Assembly: GCF_001667185.1 (NCBI RefSeq)
Contig: NZ_LZIC01000095.1
Coordinates: 1-33,319 of the forward strand
DNA length: 33,319 nucleotides
Source: Mycobacterium sp. 852002-50816_SCH5313054-b
Lineage (GTDB): Bacteria > Actinomycetota > Actinomycetes > Mycobacteriales > Mycobacteriaceae
Direction of reading: 5' to 3'
Shown piece by piece: positions 22,597-31,353 of the stretch. Position 1 is the stretch's first letter, and every line of letters begins with the position of its first letter. A program made the position numbers and the translations under genes. The notes below the pieces were generated by a model. That model saw nothing but the letters and a program-made list of their open reading frames with translations. It did not search any database and was not told the origin of the DNA.

Positions 22597-23328
22597 TTAC
22601 AGGACGATCGACGGCTCGCCGAGCGGGGCTTCGGCGCCGGTGAAGACCTGGGGAACGACTTGGCCGATGTCGTCGGGCGCGGCGAACACCCTGCGCCGAA
22701 ACAGTTCCGCCAGCATGGTTTGGGCCATCAGGATGGACCGCCCGACGCACGCGGCCCGCGCGGCCTCGGGGTCACGCCGGTGTATTGCGGACGTCTCGTC
22801 CTCGTAGAACGGCAACATGTCGTCGCGGCTGCACTGGTATGTCATCCAGAAGACCCGCGGGATAAGGTCTTGCGACGCGCGGATTGTGGCGTGCAACCGT
22901 GGCCCCGCGTACTCCTCGTTGATGGTGCGCCGATATTCGCCTGCGATATCTGAGAAGGCCCGGGATTCCTTCGCGGAGCGCAACGATCGCATGAGCGCAT
23001 CGAGTTGTCCCAGGATCCGCGGCGTGGGGTTGGTGGCCGCGCGCGCCGAGGCGAGCCCGTTGAGCAGGCCATCGAGTTCGTGGTGCTCGAGGACCGTGGC
23101 CTCATCGAACCGCTCGACGAACGCGCCCCGGTGATAGCGGGTGGACACGATGCCGTCGTGTTCGAGTTGAACCAGCGCCTCTTGGATCGGGACACGGCTG
23201 ACCCCGAGCCCGACAGCGATCTCGTTGCGGTCGACGCGGTCGCCGCTGCGCAGTTTCCCCGTCAGCACCAGGTTGAGGATGTGCGATACAACCTGATCCT
23301 TTTCTTTGACCCCGTATTTCTTCGGCAT
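22597..23328 (-). CDS. GntR-family transcription regulator (Rv0043c-like, FadR/FCD type)
   Basis: A 243-residue regulator. The N-terminal winged helix (about 10-75) shows ILNLVLTGKLRSGDRVDRNEIAVGLGVSRVPIQEALVQLEHDGIV, the GntR signature. The C-terminal helical domain (about 80-220) is of the FCD type, which typically binds a carboxylate with a metal held by Asp/His residues (for example ELDGLLNGLASAR, EEYAGPRLHATIRASQ and HRRDPEAARAACVGR). Targets are not apparent; the neighbouring oxidoreductase and esterase or the ABC importer are candidates. It starts at ATG 23328 after a 140-base gap from the Rv0044c-like gene. In M. tuberculosis Rv0042c and Rv0043c are adjacent; here the ABC pair separates them. 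Confidence 0.93.
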   Translation of the reverse strand: MPKKYGVKEKDQVVSHILNLVLTGKLRSGDRVDRNEIAVGLGVSRVPIQEALVQLEHDGIVSTRYHRGAFVERFDEATVLEHHELDGLLNGLASARAATNPTPRILGQLDALMRSLRSAKESRAFSDIAGEYRRTINEEYAGPRLHATIRASQDLIPRVFWMTYQCSRDDMLPFYEDETSAIHRRDPEAARAACVGRSILMAQTMLAELFRRRVFAAPDDIGQVVPQVFTGAEAPLGEPSIVL

Positions 23329-23468
23329 CCGTTTCTTGAGTGCCTTTCAATACCGTCAAACCGCTTCGGCCATCTAGCGCAGAGAGTTTCTCACGTCTTG
23401 GCGCGCGTGTTTAGGTGTTTGGCGGATGAATCACAGGCAAACGTGCGATCAAATTGCGTCGGCGGCAC

Positions 23469-24260
23469 TCAGCGGCCGTCGCGCCACTTGCACAGCGCCT
23501 CCGCGGCGGCCAGGTGGTAGTCCGGACCGTCGCAGCCCACGGTCAGCAGCGTGACGCCGAGGCTCACGAGGTTTTCGGCGTTGGCGATCAGATCGCCCGC
23601 CGGGTCCCCGTTGACCGCGGCAGAGCGTTCGATGCCGGCCGGGTCGCGGCCGACGTCGGCGCAGTGCCGCTCCAGCACGGCCGACTTGCCCGGCAGTTCG
23701 TCGGCGGAGGTGAAGCTGTGCCAGAGGTCGGCGTACTCCGCCACGAGCCGTAGGGTCTTGCGTTCGCCCCCGCCGCCGATGAGGACCGGGATGTCACGGG
23801 TCGGCGCCGGGTTCAGCTTGGCCAGCCTCGCCTTGATCCGCGGCATCGCGGCCGCCAGGTCGTCCAGCCGGCTGCCGGCGGTCCCGAATTCGTAGCCGTA
23901 TTCGTCGTAATCCTTTTGCTTCCAGCCGGAACCGATCCCCAGGACGAGCCGGCCGCCGGAGATGTGGTCGACGGTGCGCGCCATGTCGGCCAGCAATTCC
24001 GGATTGCGGTAGGAATTGCAGGTCACCAGCGCACCGATCTGGATGCGCGAGGTCTGTTCGGCCCAGGCGCCGAGCATGGTCCAGCATTCGAAATGGGGGC
24101 CGTCGGGATCGCCGTAGAGCGGAAAGAAGTGGTCCCAGTTGAAGGCGATGTCGACGCCGATGTCCTCGCAGCGGCGAACGGCGTCGCGTATCTGGGGATA
24201 GTGGGGGGCGTGCTGAGGCTGCAACTGCACGCCGATGCGAATGGGGCGGTCGGGATTCAT
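23469..24260 (-). CDS. LLM-class F420-dependent oxidoreductase (Rv0044c-like)
   Basis: A 263-residue luciferase-like TIM-barrel protein. Supporting segments are IRIGVQLQPQHAPHYPQIRDAVRRCEDIGVDIAFNWDHFFPL, GALVTCNSYRNPELLADMARTVDHISGGRLVLGIGSGW and VLIGGGGERKTLRLVAEYADLW, the usual N-terminal, cofactor phosphate and C-terminal motifs of mycobacterial F420 enzymes (TIGR03854/TIGR03560-like). The substrate is unknown. ATG 24260 follows TACGGT (24272-24267) by six bases, indicating its own leaderless transcript even though the esterase gene ends 15 bases upstream on the same strand. Confidence 0.92.
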   Translation of the reverse strand: MNPDRPIRIGVQLQPQHAPHYPQIRDAVRRCEDIGVDIAFNWDHFFPLYGDPDGPHFECWTMLGAWAEQTSRIQIGALVTCNSYRNPELLADMARTVDHISGGRLVLGIGSGWKQKDYDEYGYEFGTAGSRLDDLAAAMPRIKARLAKLNPAPTRDIPVLIGGGGERKTLRLVAEYADLWHSFTSADELPGKSAVLERHCADVGRDPAGIERSAAVNGDPAGDLIANAENLVSLGVTLLTVGCDGPDYHLAAAEALCKWRDGR

Positions 24261-24266
24261 AGGACC

Positions 24267-24272
24267 ACCGTA
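24267..24272 (-). promoter_or_regulatory. -10 element for leaderless Rv0044c-like transcript
   Basis: TACGGT on the minus strand, six bases before ATG 24260, lying within the 15-base gap after the esterase gene. Confidence 0.45.
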
Positions 24273-24275
24273 GGC

Positions 24276-25190
24276 TCAGCGCGAGTCGAGCACCCCGCGC
24301 AGGAGGTCGATCAGCGCGCGCGGTTGGTCGCTTTGCACGGAGTGACCCGAATTCTCGACGACGTGCGCGGTGCGGAAATTGGTTGCGCGCCTGCCGAGTT
24401 CGGCCGCGTCGTCGTCGGTGACGAAGCCCGACGAGCCGCCGCGGATGAGGGTGATGGGCGCGGACAGGTTGTCGACGTCGTCCCACAGGCCGTCGAAGTC
24501 GGGGAATTTTCTGATGGCGTCGTAGCGCCACGTCCACTTGCCGTTGTCGAGGCGGCGGGAATTGTGGAAGACGCCGCGCCGCAGCGCCTTGACCTCGCGG
24601 TGTGGTGCGGCGGCGGTGGTCAGGTCGAGCATGGCCTGGAAGCTTTCAAATTCCCGCTCGCCGTGCATCAGCGCCACCGTGCCTTGTTGCTCCTTGGTCA
24701 TCTCGGAGTGCCGCTGCAGCGCCGACGGGGTGACGTCGATGAGGACGAGCTCATTGACCAGCTCCGGGGCGATCGCCCCCAGCCGGATCGCGGTCAACCC
24801 GCCCAGCGACATGCCGACCACGAGGTCGGCATGTGACGCATGCTCGCGCAGCGCGGGTACTACGGCGTCGGCGTTGAGCTGTGGCGAGTAGTCGCCGTCC
24901 TCGCGCCATGCCGAATGTCCGTGCCCGGGAAGGTCCACGGCCAGCGCCGCCTCCCCGAGGCCGACGATCACGGTGTCCCAGGTGTGCGCGTTTTGGCCGC
25001 CGCCATGCAGGAACACGACGCGCGGGGGAGTGCCGCCCCAGCGCAGCGCGCTGATCTTCTCGCCCGCCGTGCCCGACTCCACCCGCTCGACGTCGGGCAG
25101 CGGCCCCGCAACGCCCGCCTGCTCGGCGTTTTCGAACAGCAGCGAGAACTCGGACAGTCCGGTCAGTTCGTCTTCGGGGATCGCACTCAC
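24276..25190 (-). CDS. Alpha/beta-hydrolase esterase (Rv0045c-like)
   Basis: A 304-residue serine hydrolase. The oxyanion region is VVFLHGGGQNAHTWD; the nucleophile elbow is GMSLGG with Ser128; the acid is likely in the VTDDDAAELGRR region; the base is His283 in NSGHSVQSDQP. The M. tuberculosis homologue Rv0045c is a structurally studied esterase active on short acyl esters. The N-terminal extension of about 45 residues before the core is family-typical. GTG 25190 follows TATGGT (25202-25197) by six bases, so it is predicted leaderless. It may act with the adjacent F420 enzyme on a lipid substrate (inference). Confidence 0.94.
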   Translation of the reverse strand: MSAIPEDELTGLSEFSLLFENAEQAGVAGPLPDVERVESGTAGEKISALRWGGTPPRVVFLHGGGQNAHTWDTVIVGLGEAALAVDLPGHGHSAWREDGDYSPQLNADAVVPALREHASHADLVVGMSLGGLTAIRLGAIAPELVNELVLIDVTPSALQRHSEMTKEQQGTVALMHGEREFESFQAMLDLTTAAAPHREVKALRRGVFHNSRRLDNGKWTWRYDAIRKFPDFDGLWDDVDNLSAPITLIRGGSSGFVTDDDAAELGRRATNFRTAHVVENSGHSVQSDQPRALIDLLRGVLDSR

Positions 25191-25196
25191 GGATCC

Positions 25197-25202
25197 ACCA
25201 TA
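25197..25202 (-). promoter_or_regulatory. -10 element for leaderless esterase transcript
   Basis: TATGGT on the minus strand, six bases before GTG 25190. It sits in the 15-base gap after the DUF1214-like gene, so the esterase can be expressed apart from the upstream operon. Confidence 0.45.
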
Positions 25203-25205
25203 GGA

Positions 25206-26420
25206 CTAGAGCAGATATCGCCGACGAATGCCGTGGAACCGGTCCCACATCGCGGCGGAGCGCTCTGCCGCGGTGACCACGGCGGTGCCCTCGGGGAGCG
25301 CATTCATCAGCTCGTCGAATTTGACCGTTCGGGTATCCAGCGCGACGGGCTCGCCTTCGAGCATGTGCCGGTAGGTCAGGTTGCCCCGCTCGAAGCCCTG
25401 GGTGTCCAGCCAGTTGTGCACTTTCGGGTCGCGGTGCGCCATGACCAGTCGAACCCTGCCGTCCCGGTCGACCTTCGTGCGGCTGGGTGTGTAGCTCACC
25501 GGGCGGTACAGGTAGTCCATGCTGTTGAAGAACACCCCCATGTTGGTGAGCATCCACAGGCCGTCGTGGGCGTCGAATTCGACGATCAGCGCCTCGTCGG
25601 GCGCAAGCTCCCAGTACATGTTGGCGGCGGCGCGGCCGCGCTTGCGGTCGGCATCGGTCGCGCCGACGTCGGGGAAGGCGTTCGGGGTGTCGGCGTCGAC
25701 GCCGCCGTAGGTGAAGGGAAAGTCGGGCCAGTCCGCCATCAGGCCGGTCACGAAGTCACCTGCCCAGCCCATCGCCTCGATCATCGCGCCGGGCGCGGGC
25801 AGCGGCTTGGGGGATACCATGTCGATCCGCTCGATCCGTAATTGGGCGGGCAGCTCATCCCAGCGATCAAAGCCCTGGCGGATGAACAGCTTTCGTGAGC
25901 CCGACGTGGTGGGCAGCCAGTTGGGACCGCGCTCGGGCCCGCCGATGTAGAGCTCGAATTGTCCGTTGTCGGCGACGCTGAGTTGACTGCCGAACAGGTT
26001 GGCCTCCGGTGTGTCGCCGAAGGGCTCGTGCAGCACACCCGGCCCGGGTACGCGCGGGCCCTGGACGGTGACGTTGATGAACCGCGAGGTGCCACGATTG
26101 CCGGTCAGCCGGTAGGCCGACCGCCCGTCGATCCAGGCCTGCTGGTAGGTGAAGTCGGCGCAGTCGCCCCCGAGTTTGCGGGTCGGCCCGCAGAAGGTGT
26201 GCAGCACCGGGTAGCGGGTGTCGCGCGTCTCGAGCGCCAGATCGAAGGCCTGACCCAGGTTCTGGGTCAGAAAACGGAACGCGTCCACGCGGTGGGCACG
26301 GGAGGCGGGGTTGGCGTCCTTGAAGACCTGTTCGCCCGCGCGCTGCAGCCGCGCGCAGAATTCGTTCCACGCCGACTGCAGCGCCGCGTCGTCGGGGCCG
26401 TCGCCGAAAGTCATTTTCAC
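25206..26420 (-). CDS. DUF1214-like protein, last gene of a four-gene operon
   Basis: A 404-residue soluble protein without signal peptide or membrane segment. Segments such as DFTYQQAWIDGRSAYRLTGNRGTSRFINVTVQGP, NGQFELYIGGPERGPNWLPT and the C-terminal ALIVEFDAHDGLWMLTNMGVFFNSMDYLYRPVSYT resemble DUF1214-containing proteins common in mycobacteria; the fold is mostly beta and the function is unknown. The start is GTG 26420, overlapping the upstream stop as GTGA (an ATG lies six bases further on); a longer frame to 26459 has no support. Coupling to an epimerase, sulfotransferase and luciferase-like gene suggests a shared metabolic pathway. Confidence 0.8.
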   Translation of the reverse strand: MKMTFGDGPDDAALQSAWNEFCARLQRAGEQVFKDANPASRAHRVDAFRFLTQNLGQAFDLALETRDTRYPVLHTFCGPTRKLGGDCADFTYQQAWIDGRSAYRLTGNRGTSRFINVTVQGPRVPGPGVLHEPFGDTPEANLFGSQLSVADNGQFELYIGGPERGPNWLPTTSGSRKLFIRQGFDRWDELPAQLRIERIDMVSPKPLPAPGAMIEAMGWAGDFVTGLMADWPDFPFTYGGVDADTPNAFPDVGATDADRKRGRAAANMYWELAPDEALIVEFDAHDGLWMLTNMGVFFNSMDYLYRPVSYTPSRTKVDRDGRVRLVMAHRDPKVHNWLDTQGFERGNLTYRHMLEGEPVALDTRTVKFDELMNALPEGTAVVTAAERSAAMWDRFHGIRRRYLL

Positions 26421-27232
26421 GCACCCAGTCCATCGAGCATCGCACCGACGACACCGCATGCGCGCCGGGCGGATTCCAGTCTGCCCTCCCGGTCGATGCG
26501 TGGGCCGATCAGTTCCAGGTCGAAACCGTGGGTGTAGCCGAGGGCGAGCGCCTGGGCGACGAACCTTTCGAGGGGAATAGCACCGTCGCCGGGAACCGCC
26601 CGGCCCGGCAACGCCCGATCACCGAGCACGTAGTCGCTCAATTGGATGAGCGCCGTCCGCGGCAGCGCCCGCTGCACCATCGCTTCGAAATCGCCCTCGG
26701 CCCAACAGTGAAACACATCGATGCACACGCTCAGATCGGCCATCTCGGCCAGTTCGACGGTGTCCCGCAGGGTATGGGCCAGATGGATGTCGGCGTACAG
26801 GCTGGACGCGTTCTCGACGGCCAGCGCCACGCCGGCGGCCTTGGCGTGCCTCGCACAGGGGGCGACCATGGCGCAAAACCGTTCGGCGGCCTGTGCCCAG
26901 GACAGCTCACCGCGGCCACCGGTGAGCAGGTAGACGGTGCGCGCCCGCACGCGCGCCGCGGCGTCGATCACCCGGCGCAACGCATCCCGTGCCGCCTGCG
27001 GATCGCCGGAGAGACTGCCGCCGGCAAACAAGTGATACACCGCCTCGACGGCGTAGCCCCTGGGCTGCAACAGGTCTGGAAAGTTCGAATCGAACAGTTC
27101 GGTATCCAGGATGCTCAACCGGGACACGCCGAGCGCCGCCCAACACGTCTGCAGGTCGGCCAGCGGCGCGCCGTAGAAGGTGACGTCGTGCACGGACAGA
27201 CGGGGGTGGGCTTGTGCAACGGGATCTGTCAT
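26417..27232 (-). CDS. Sugar-phosphate isomerase/epimerase-type TIM-barrel protein
   Basis: A 271-residue xylose-isomerase-like TIM barrel (AP endonuclease 2 fold). Supporting segments are HPRLSVHDVTFYGAPLADLQTCWAALGVSRLSI, LAVENASSLYADIHLAHTLRD (metal-binding Glu and Asn), LSVCIDVFHCWAEGDFEAMVQRAL (Asp and His ligands) and HGFDLELIGPRID (final Glu). The ligand pattern E...D-x-x-H...E suggests an active divalent-metal isomerase or epimerase. I chose ATG 27232 (MTDPVAQ), one base after the sulfotransferase stop (TGACATG); the frame upstream to 27325 lies inside that gene. Substrate unknown. Confidence 0.87.
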   Translation of the reverse strand: MTDPVAQAHPRLSVHDVTFYGAPLADLQTCWAALGVSRLSILDTELFDSNFPDLLQPRGYAVEAVYHLFAGGSLSGDPQAARDALRRVIDAAARVRARTVYLLTGGRGELSWAQAAERFCAMVAPCARHAKAAGVALAVENASSLYADIHLAHTLRDTVELAEMADLSVCIDVFHCWAEGDFEAMVQRALPRTALIQLSDYVLGDRALPGRAVPGDGAIPLERFVAQALALGYTHGFDLELIGPRIDREGRLESARRACGVVGAMLDGLGA

Positions 27233-27233
27233 G

Positions 27234-28403
27234 TCAGGACCGACTCTCGATCGCGACGCCGAATCTCTCACGGAATGACCGGAATTCGGCGTGCAGCGCG
27301 TCGAGGTCTTCACCGATGTCGACAAGCAGTTGGGTGGAGTAGGTGAATTTTCCGTAGCGGTCCCCGCGGTTGTCGGTCAGGTACCCGCGCATCGCCGACG
27401 CGGCTTCGGTCGTCAGCTCGCGACCGCAGAATGTGTAGTAGCGCCCCACCGCGGCGACGGGATCGGCGATGAAGTCGGTGTAGCGGATGTGCAGGATGCG
27501 CGGATCGCTGACCAGCGGGTTGCTCATCGTGTTGGCGATGCTGGCGCGGGTCATCTCGAGGTGCTTTTTCGCCTCGGCGTGCAGGTCGACCGGGCCGACG
27601 ATGCCTTCGGCGATGTCGGCCATCATCATGGTGCGCGACGCGGCCACCTGTACGGGATCGCGGTGCAGCCAGACCATGTGCGCGTCGGGGTAGGTGTCGA
27701 AGAGTTCCTTGAGCCGGAACCCGTGAAACCCCTTGAGCACCCAATACTTACGTGGTCGGCGGTATTGCAGCTGTTGCAGCATGGCCTTGTGCAGCCGATA
27801 TTGTGCAGCCGCATCGGTCGCGAGGCCGCCGACCAATGACTGCATCGGCACCCGCCACCATGCCGTCGGTGTCATCACCCGGAAATCGAATGCCCAGGTG
27901 CGTTCGTCCTCGGGCAGGCCGTCACCGAGCATGTCGTTGTAGGGGTGGCTGTGCAGCCACTTGGGCAGCTTGGCGTTGATCTCGCGCCAGTCGGCATCGG
28001 CCCGCTGGCGTCTGGCGTCGTCGGTACCGGCAAGTCCCGGCGGCGGCGACGGATACATGACTTCCCAGAAGCGCAGCGCCCGGGCCCCGGGGTCGACGGA
28101 CATCAACGCATGCATCAGCGTTGTGCCCGAACGCGGTTCACCGGTGACGAACATCGGCGCCTCGACCACTTCGTCGCCGATCGGGTAGCGGTTGCGGTCT
28201 TCGATGAATTTCAGGCGCGAGGTCAGCAGCCATCGACACACCTGCGCCGCTTCCCATTTGCCGTCGGCGTCCATACCGAGGCGGTTCAAATGGCCGACGG
28301 CGACGGCGAAGCGCTCCGGCAGCGTCGGATCACCGTAGTCGCACAACCCCGTCTCGGCCTCCGCGGACGCGAGCAGCTCGGCGGCGTTCAACGGTACGGT
28401 CAT
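27234..28403 (-). CDS. Sulfotransferase-family protein
   Basis: A 389-residue PAPS-type sulfotransferase fold. The 5'-phosphosulfate loop is FVTGEPRSGTTLMHALM (R91-S-G-T-T95), and the 3'-phosphate motif is DAHMVWLHRDPVQVAASR. The long N-terminal region (1-80) and the segment RVPMQSLVGGL are typical of the mycobacterial group, which uses lipid, steroid or glycan acceptors; the acceptor here is unknown. The ATG at 28403 overlaps the upstream luciferase-like stop as ATGA. The next gene starts one base after its stop. A diagnostic catalytic histidine cannot be assigned with certainty by eye. Confidence 0.9.
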   Translation of the reverse strand: MTVPLNAAELLASAEAETGLCDYGDPTLPERFAVAVGHLNRLGMDADGKWEAAQVCRWLLTSRLKFIEDRNRYPIGDEVVEAPMFVTGEPRSGTTLMHALMSVDPGARALRFWEVMYPSPPPGLAGTDDARRQRADADWREINAKLPKWLHSHPYNDMLGDGLPEDERTWAFDFRVMTPTAWWRVPMQSLVGGLATDAAAQYRLHKAMLQQLQYRRPRKYWVLKGFHGFRLKELFDTYPDAHMVWLHRDPVQVAASRTMMMADIAEGIVGPVDLHAEAKKHLEMTRASIANTMSNPLVSDPRILHIRYTDFIADPVAAVGRYYTFCGRELTTEAASAMRGYLTDNRGDRYGKFTYSTQLLVDIGEDLDALHAEFRSFRERFGVAIESRS

Positions 28404-29527
28404 GGCATGTCCCCGCACAGCCGCAAGAGTTCGTCCTCGGCCGCCCGAACATTCAACGCCGAACTCGCCGCGTACGTCTGACCGGCCATGGCGCCATAGT
28501 CGAGAATCTTTGGCACGCGCAAACCCGCATCCACATACGATTTGATGATTTTCGCGACCTCTTTCGGCGTTCCGTGCGGTACGAGGGCCAGGACCATCTC
28601 GGGCTCCACGCCGGCCAGGAAATCGATGATCCGTTCGCGGGTGAGCACGGCCGGGTCGATGTCCTGAAATCCGCGCCAGGTTTCACCCATGGGGTGTTCG
28701 AAGCCAAAGCCGTGCAACGTCTTTGCCGATACCTGTAGCAGAAACGCCTTGACCAGCGGCGCCCGCAAAATCTCGGCGAGGGCGTCCTCGTCGCTTCCGA
28801 TCAGACACACCTGGATGAAGCACGGCGTGATGGCCATCGGGTCGCGGCCCGCGCGGTCGGCGGAGGCCCTTACCGCGCGGAGCATCTCGGCGTACTGCTC
28901 CGGAGTCCAGGCCCCGGCGGGCCACCACCCGTCGGCATGCCGGCCCACGATATCGAGCATCCGCGGGCCGCTGCCGCCGATCCAGATCGACGGTAGTCGC
29001 CGTTCGTAGGGTTCGGTGTCCAGTCGGGCCTGCCGCAGTGAGTAGAACTTCCCTGCGAAGTCAACCGGGCCGTCGCTCTCCCAGAGCAGGCGGATCACCG
29101 TCAGCGCCTCCTCGAATCGGCTGACGGGCCGCGCGAAGTCGAAGCCGTACGGCACGGCGTTCTCGCTCTCGCCGCTGCCCAGGCCGAGGATGAAGCGCCC
29201 CTTGGCGAGGTGATCGATGGTCAGCGCGGTCTGGGCCAGCAGGGAAGGGTGCCGGCGCACGGTATCCACCACGGCGCTGACGAGCGGAACGTTCTGGGTC
29301 AGCACCGCCGCCGCGGCGGCCACCGCGAGGCCGTCGAGGTGGCGGTGCGGCGATGCAGAGGCGTCGGCTAGGTCCGTGAATTCCGGAGTCCAGATCGAGT
29401 CGGGCCAGAAGCTGACCATGTGGTCGGGGAGCCAGATCGAGTGGTAGCGGCCGCCGTCCAGCTCGGCGAGGCGGGACAAATCGAGCGGGAGCGTCGTGCG
29501 CAGGAACGCCGCGGGTTGAACTCTCAT
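28400..29527 (-). CDS. LLM-class flavin/F420-dependent oxidoreductase, first gene of a four-gene operon
   Basis: A 375-residue luciferase-like TIM barrel. LPDHMVSFWPDSIWTPEF, VDTVRRHPSLLAQTALTIDHLAKGRFILGLGSGE and SIWIGGSGPRMLDIVGRHADGWWPAG are the usual cofactor and substrate motifs. The IWLPDHM segment and length resemble F420-dependent enzymes related to phthiodiolone ketoreductase and glucose-6-phosphate dehydrogenase (Fgd) rather than short LLM proteins. The substrate is unknown. ATG 29527 is preceded by TAGCAT (29542-29537) with nine intervening bases, so the leader would be only a few bases. Its stop overlaps the sulfotransferase start. Confidence 0.92.
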   Translation of the reverse strand: MRVQPAAFLRTTLPLDLSRLAELDGGRYHSIWLPDHMVSFWPDSIWTPEFTDLADASASPHRHLDGLAVAAAAAVLTQNVPLVSAVVDTVRRHPSLLAQTALTIDHLAKGRFILGLGSGESENAVPYGFDFARPVSRFEEALTVIRLLWESDGPVDFAGKFYSLRQARLDTEPYERRLPSIWIGGSGPRMLDIVGRHADGWWPAGAWTPEQYAEMLRAVRASADRAGRDPMAITPCFIQVCLIGSDEDALAEILRAPLVKAFLLQVSAKTLHGFGFEHPMGETWRGFQDIDPAVLTRERIIDFLAGVEPEMVLALVPHGTPKEVAKIIKSYVDAGLRVPKILDYGAMAGQTYAASSALNVRAAEDELLRLCGDMP

Positions 29528-29589
29528 CGAGAGATGATGCTAAGCAGCCGCACAGCGTCGTGTCGACGAATTGGTCACCGAAGACGCCG

Positions 29590-29625
29590 GTGGGGCGAGG
29601 TCGCATGACGCGTCCCTCACCCCAC
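29590..29625 (-). terminator. GC-rich hairpin after ino1
   Basis: Arms GTGGGGCGAGG (29590-29600) and CCTCACCCCAC (29615-29625) pair with one internal mismatch around a 14-base loop, 20 bases beyond the ino1 stop. No T-run follows on either strand, which is common for mycobacterial terminators. Confidence 0.45.
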
Positions 29626-29644
29626 AGGCGGTGAAACCGGAGAG

Positions 29645-30751
29645 TTACCCCTCGATGATGAACTCTTCGAGCTGCGTCCGCGCGACGTCGTCGGGCAGCT
29701 GCTTCGGCGGGCTCTTCATCAGATAGGCAGACGCCGCAACCACCGGCCCGCCGATCCCGCGGTCCTTGGCGATCTTGGCCGCCCGCACCGCGTCGATGAT
29801 GACGCCGGCCGAGTTGGGCGAGTCCCACACCTCGAGCTTGTACTCCAGGTTCAGTGGCACGTCGCCGAACGCGCGGCCCTCCAGCCGCACGTAGGCCCAC
29901 TTGCGGTCGTCGAGCCAGCCCACGTGGTCGGACGGCCCGATGTGCACGTCCTTCGTCTTGAACTCGCGCTGCAGATTGCTGGTGACGGCCTGTGTCTTGG
30001 AGATCTTCTTGGACTCCAGCCGCTCGCGCTCGAGCATGTTGAGAAAGTCCATGTTGCCGCCCACGTTGAGCTGCATGGTGCGGTCCAGCTGCACGCCGCG
30101 GTCCTCGAACAGCTTGGCCATCACACGGTGGGTGATGGTGGCGCCGACCTGGCTCTTGATGTCGTCACCGACGATCGGGACGCCGGCGTCGGCGAACTTC
30201 TTGGCCCACACCGGGTCCGAGGCGATGAACACCGGCAGCGCGTTGACGAACGCCACGCCGGCGTCGATCGCGCACTGGGCGTAGAACTTGTCGGCCTCCT
30301 CCGAGCCCACCGGCAGGTAGGACACCAGCACGTCGACAGCGTTCTCCTTGAGGACCTTGACCACGTCCACCGGCTCGGCGTCGGACAACTCGATGGTGTC
30401 GGCGTAGTACTTGCCGATGCCGTCCAGCGTGGGGCCGCGCTGCACCGTCACGTTGGTGGGCGGCACGTCGGCGATCTTGATGGTGTTGTTCTCCGACGCG
30501 AAGATGGCCTCCGACAGGTCGAACCCGACCTTCTTGGCGTCCACGTCGAACGCGGCGACGAACTTGACGTCGCGCACGTGGTACTGGCCGAACTTCACGT
30601 GCATCAGGCCGGGCACGGTGCTGTTCTCGTCGGCGTCGAGGTAGTACTGGACGCCCTGAACCAGCGAAGACGCGCAGTTCCCGACGCCGACAATGGCGAC
30701 TCGTACGTCCGTCTGCGCCTCCGGCGCCCCCAACGGCTTGTGGTCACTCAT
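29645..30751 (-). CDS. ino1: Myo-inositol-1-phosphate synthase
   Basis: A 368-residue enzyme converting glucose-6-phosphate to 1L-myo-inositol-1-phosphate with NAD, the first step toward phosphatidylinositol, PIMs, lipoarabinomannan and mycothiol. It is close in length to M. tuberculosis Ino1 (Rv0046c). Supporting segments are the Rossmann motif VAIVGVGNCASSLVQGVQYY, PVGSEEADKFYAQCAIDAGVAFVN, GDDIKSQVGATITHRVMAKLF, TMQLNVGGNMDFLNMLERERLESKKISKTQAV and SAGVIIDAVRAAKIAKDRGIGGP. ATG 30751 follows GTGAGGAG by about eight bases. The PadR gene ends 59 bases upstream on the same strand, as in M. tuberculosis, and may be co-transcribed with or regulate it (inference). Confidence 0.97.
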   Translation of the reverse strand: MSDHKPLGAPEAQTDVRVAIVGVGNCASSLVQGVQYYLDADENSTVPGLMHVKFGQYHVRDVKFVAAFDVDAKKVGFDLSEAIFASENNTIKIADVPPTNVTVQRGPTLDGIGKYYADTIELSDAEPVDVVKVLKENAVDVLVSYLPVGSEEADKFYAQCAIDAGVAFVNALPVFIASDPVWAKKFADAGVPIVGDDIKSQVGATITHRVMAKLFEDRGVQLDRTMQLNVGGNMDFLNMLERERLESKKISKTQAVTSNLQREFKTKDVHIGPSDHVGWLDDRKWAYVRLEGRAFGDVPLNLEYKLEVWDSPNSAGVIIDAVRAAKIAKDRGIGGPVVAASAYLMKSPPKQLPDDVARTQLEEFIIEG

Positions 30752-30810
30752 AGGGCGTTCTCCTCACTCCATAACCTTGTGTCTCAGCTGATCGGATTCG
30801 TGCAGGGGTT

Positions 30811-31353
30811 TTACGTCTGCTCGGAGAGGCCGGGCATGGCCCGCTCCGCAGCAATGAGCTCGTTGAGCCACTTCACTTCACGCTCGCTGGACTCGAGGCC
30901 CAGTTGGTGAAGCTGACGGGTGTAGCGGTCGAACGAACTACTGGCCCGCGCCACTGCTTCGCGCAAGCCCTCCCGCCGCTCTTCAACCTGGCGACGGCGA
31001 CCTTCCAGGATGCGCATGCGTGCCTCGGCCGGCGTCCGGTTGAAGAACGCCAGGTGCACCCCGAAGCCGTCGTCGGTGTAGTTGTGCGGGCCGGTGTCGG
31101 CCACCAGCTCCGCGAAGCGCCGGCGACCCTCGTCGGTGAGCTGGTAGACCCGCCGTGCCCGCCGCACCGGGGTGCCGGCCGGGGCCGCGTTCTCGGCGAT
31201 CAGCCCCTCGGCCTGCATGCGCCGCAGGGCCGGATACAGCGAACCGTACGAGAACGCCCGGAACGCGCCGAGCAGGCCGGTCAGGCGCTTTCGCAATTCA
31301 TAGCCGTGCATGGGCGATTCGATCAGAAGGCCCAGAATGGCGAGCTCAAGCAT
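30811..31353 (-). CDS. PadR-family transcription regulator (Rv0047c-like)
   Basis: A 180-residue winged-helix regulator. The PadR domain is clear: MLELAILGLLIESPMHGYELRKRL, then FSYGSLYPALRRMQAEGLIAEN and RRVYQLTDEGRRRFAEL. The C-terminal helical part (about 110-180, with ILEGRRRQVEERREGLREAVARA) matches Vir_act_alpha_C-type dimerisation helices. The homologue is Rv0047c. The ATG at 31353 follows an AAAGGGGG ribosome-binding site. The untranslated upstream region of about 157 bases carries a possible -10 (TACGAT near 31420 on the minus strand); no clear operator was found. Confidence 0.93.
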   Translation of the reverse strand: MLELAILGLLIESPMHGYELRKRLTGLLGAFRAFSYGSLYPALRRMQAEGLIAENAAPAGTPVRRARRVYQLTDEGRRRFAELVADTGPHNYTDDGFGVHLAFFNRTPAEARMRILEGRRRQVEERREGLREAVARASSSFDRYTRQLHQLGLESSEREVKWLNELIAAERAMPGLSEQT

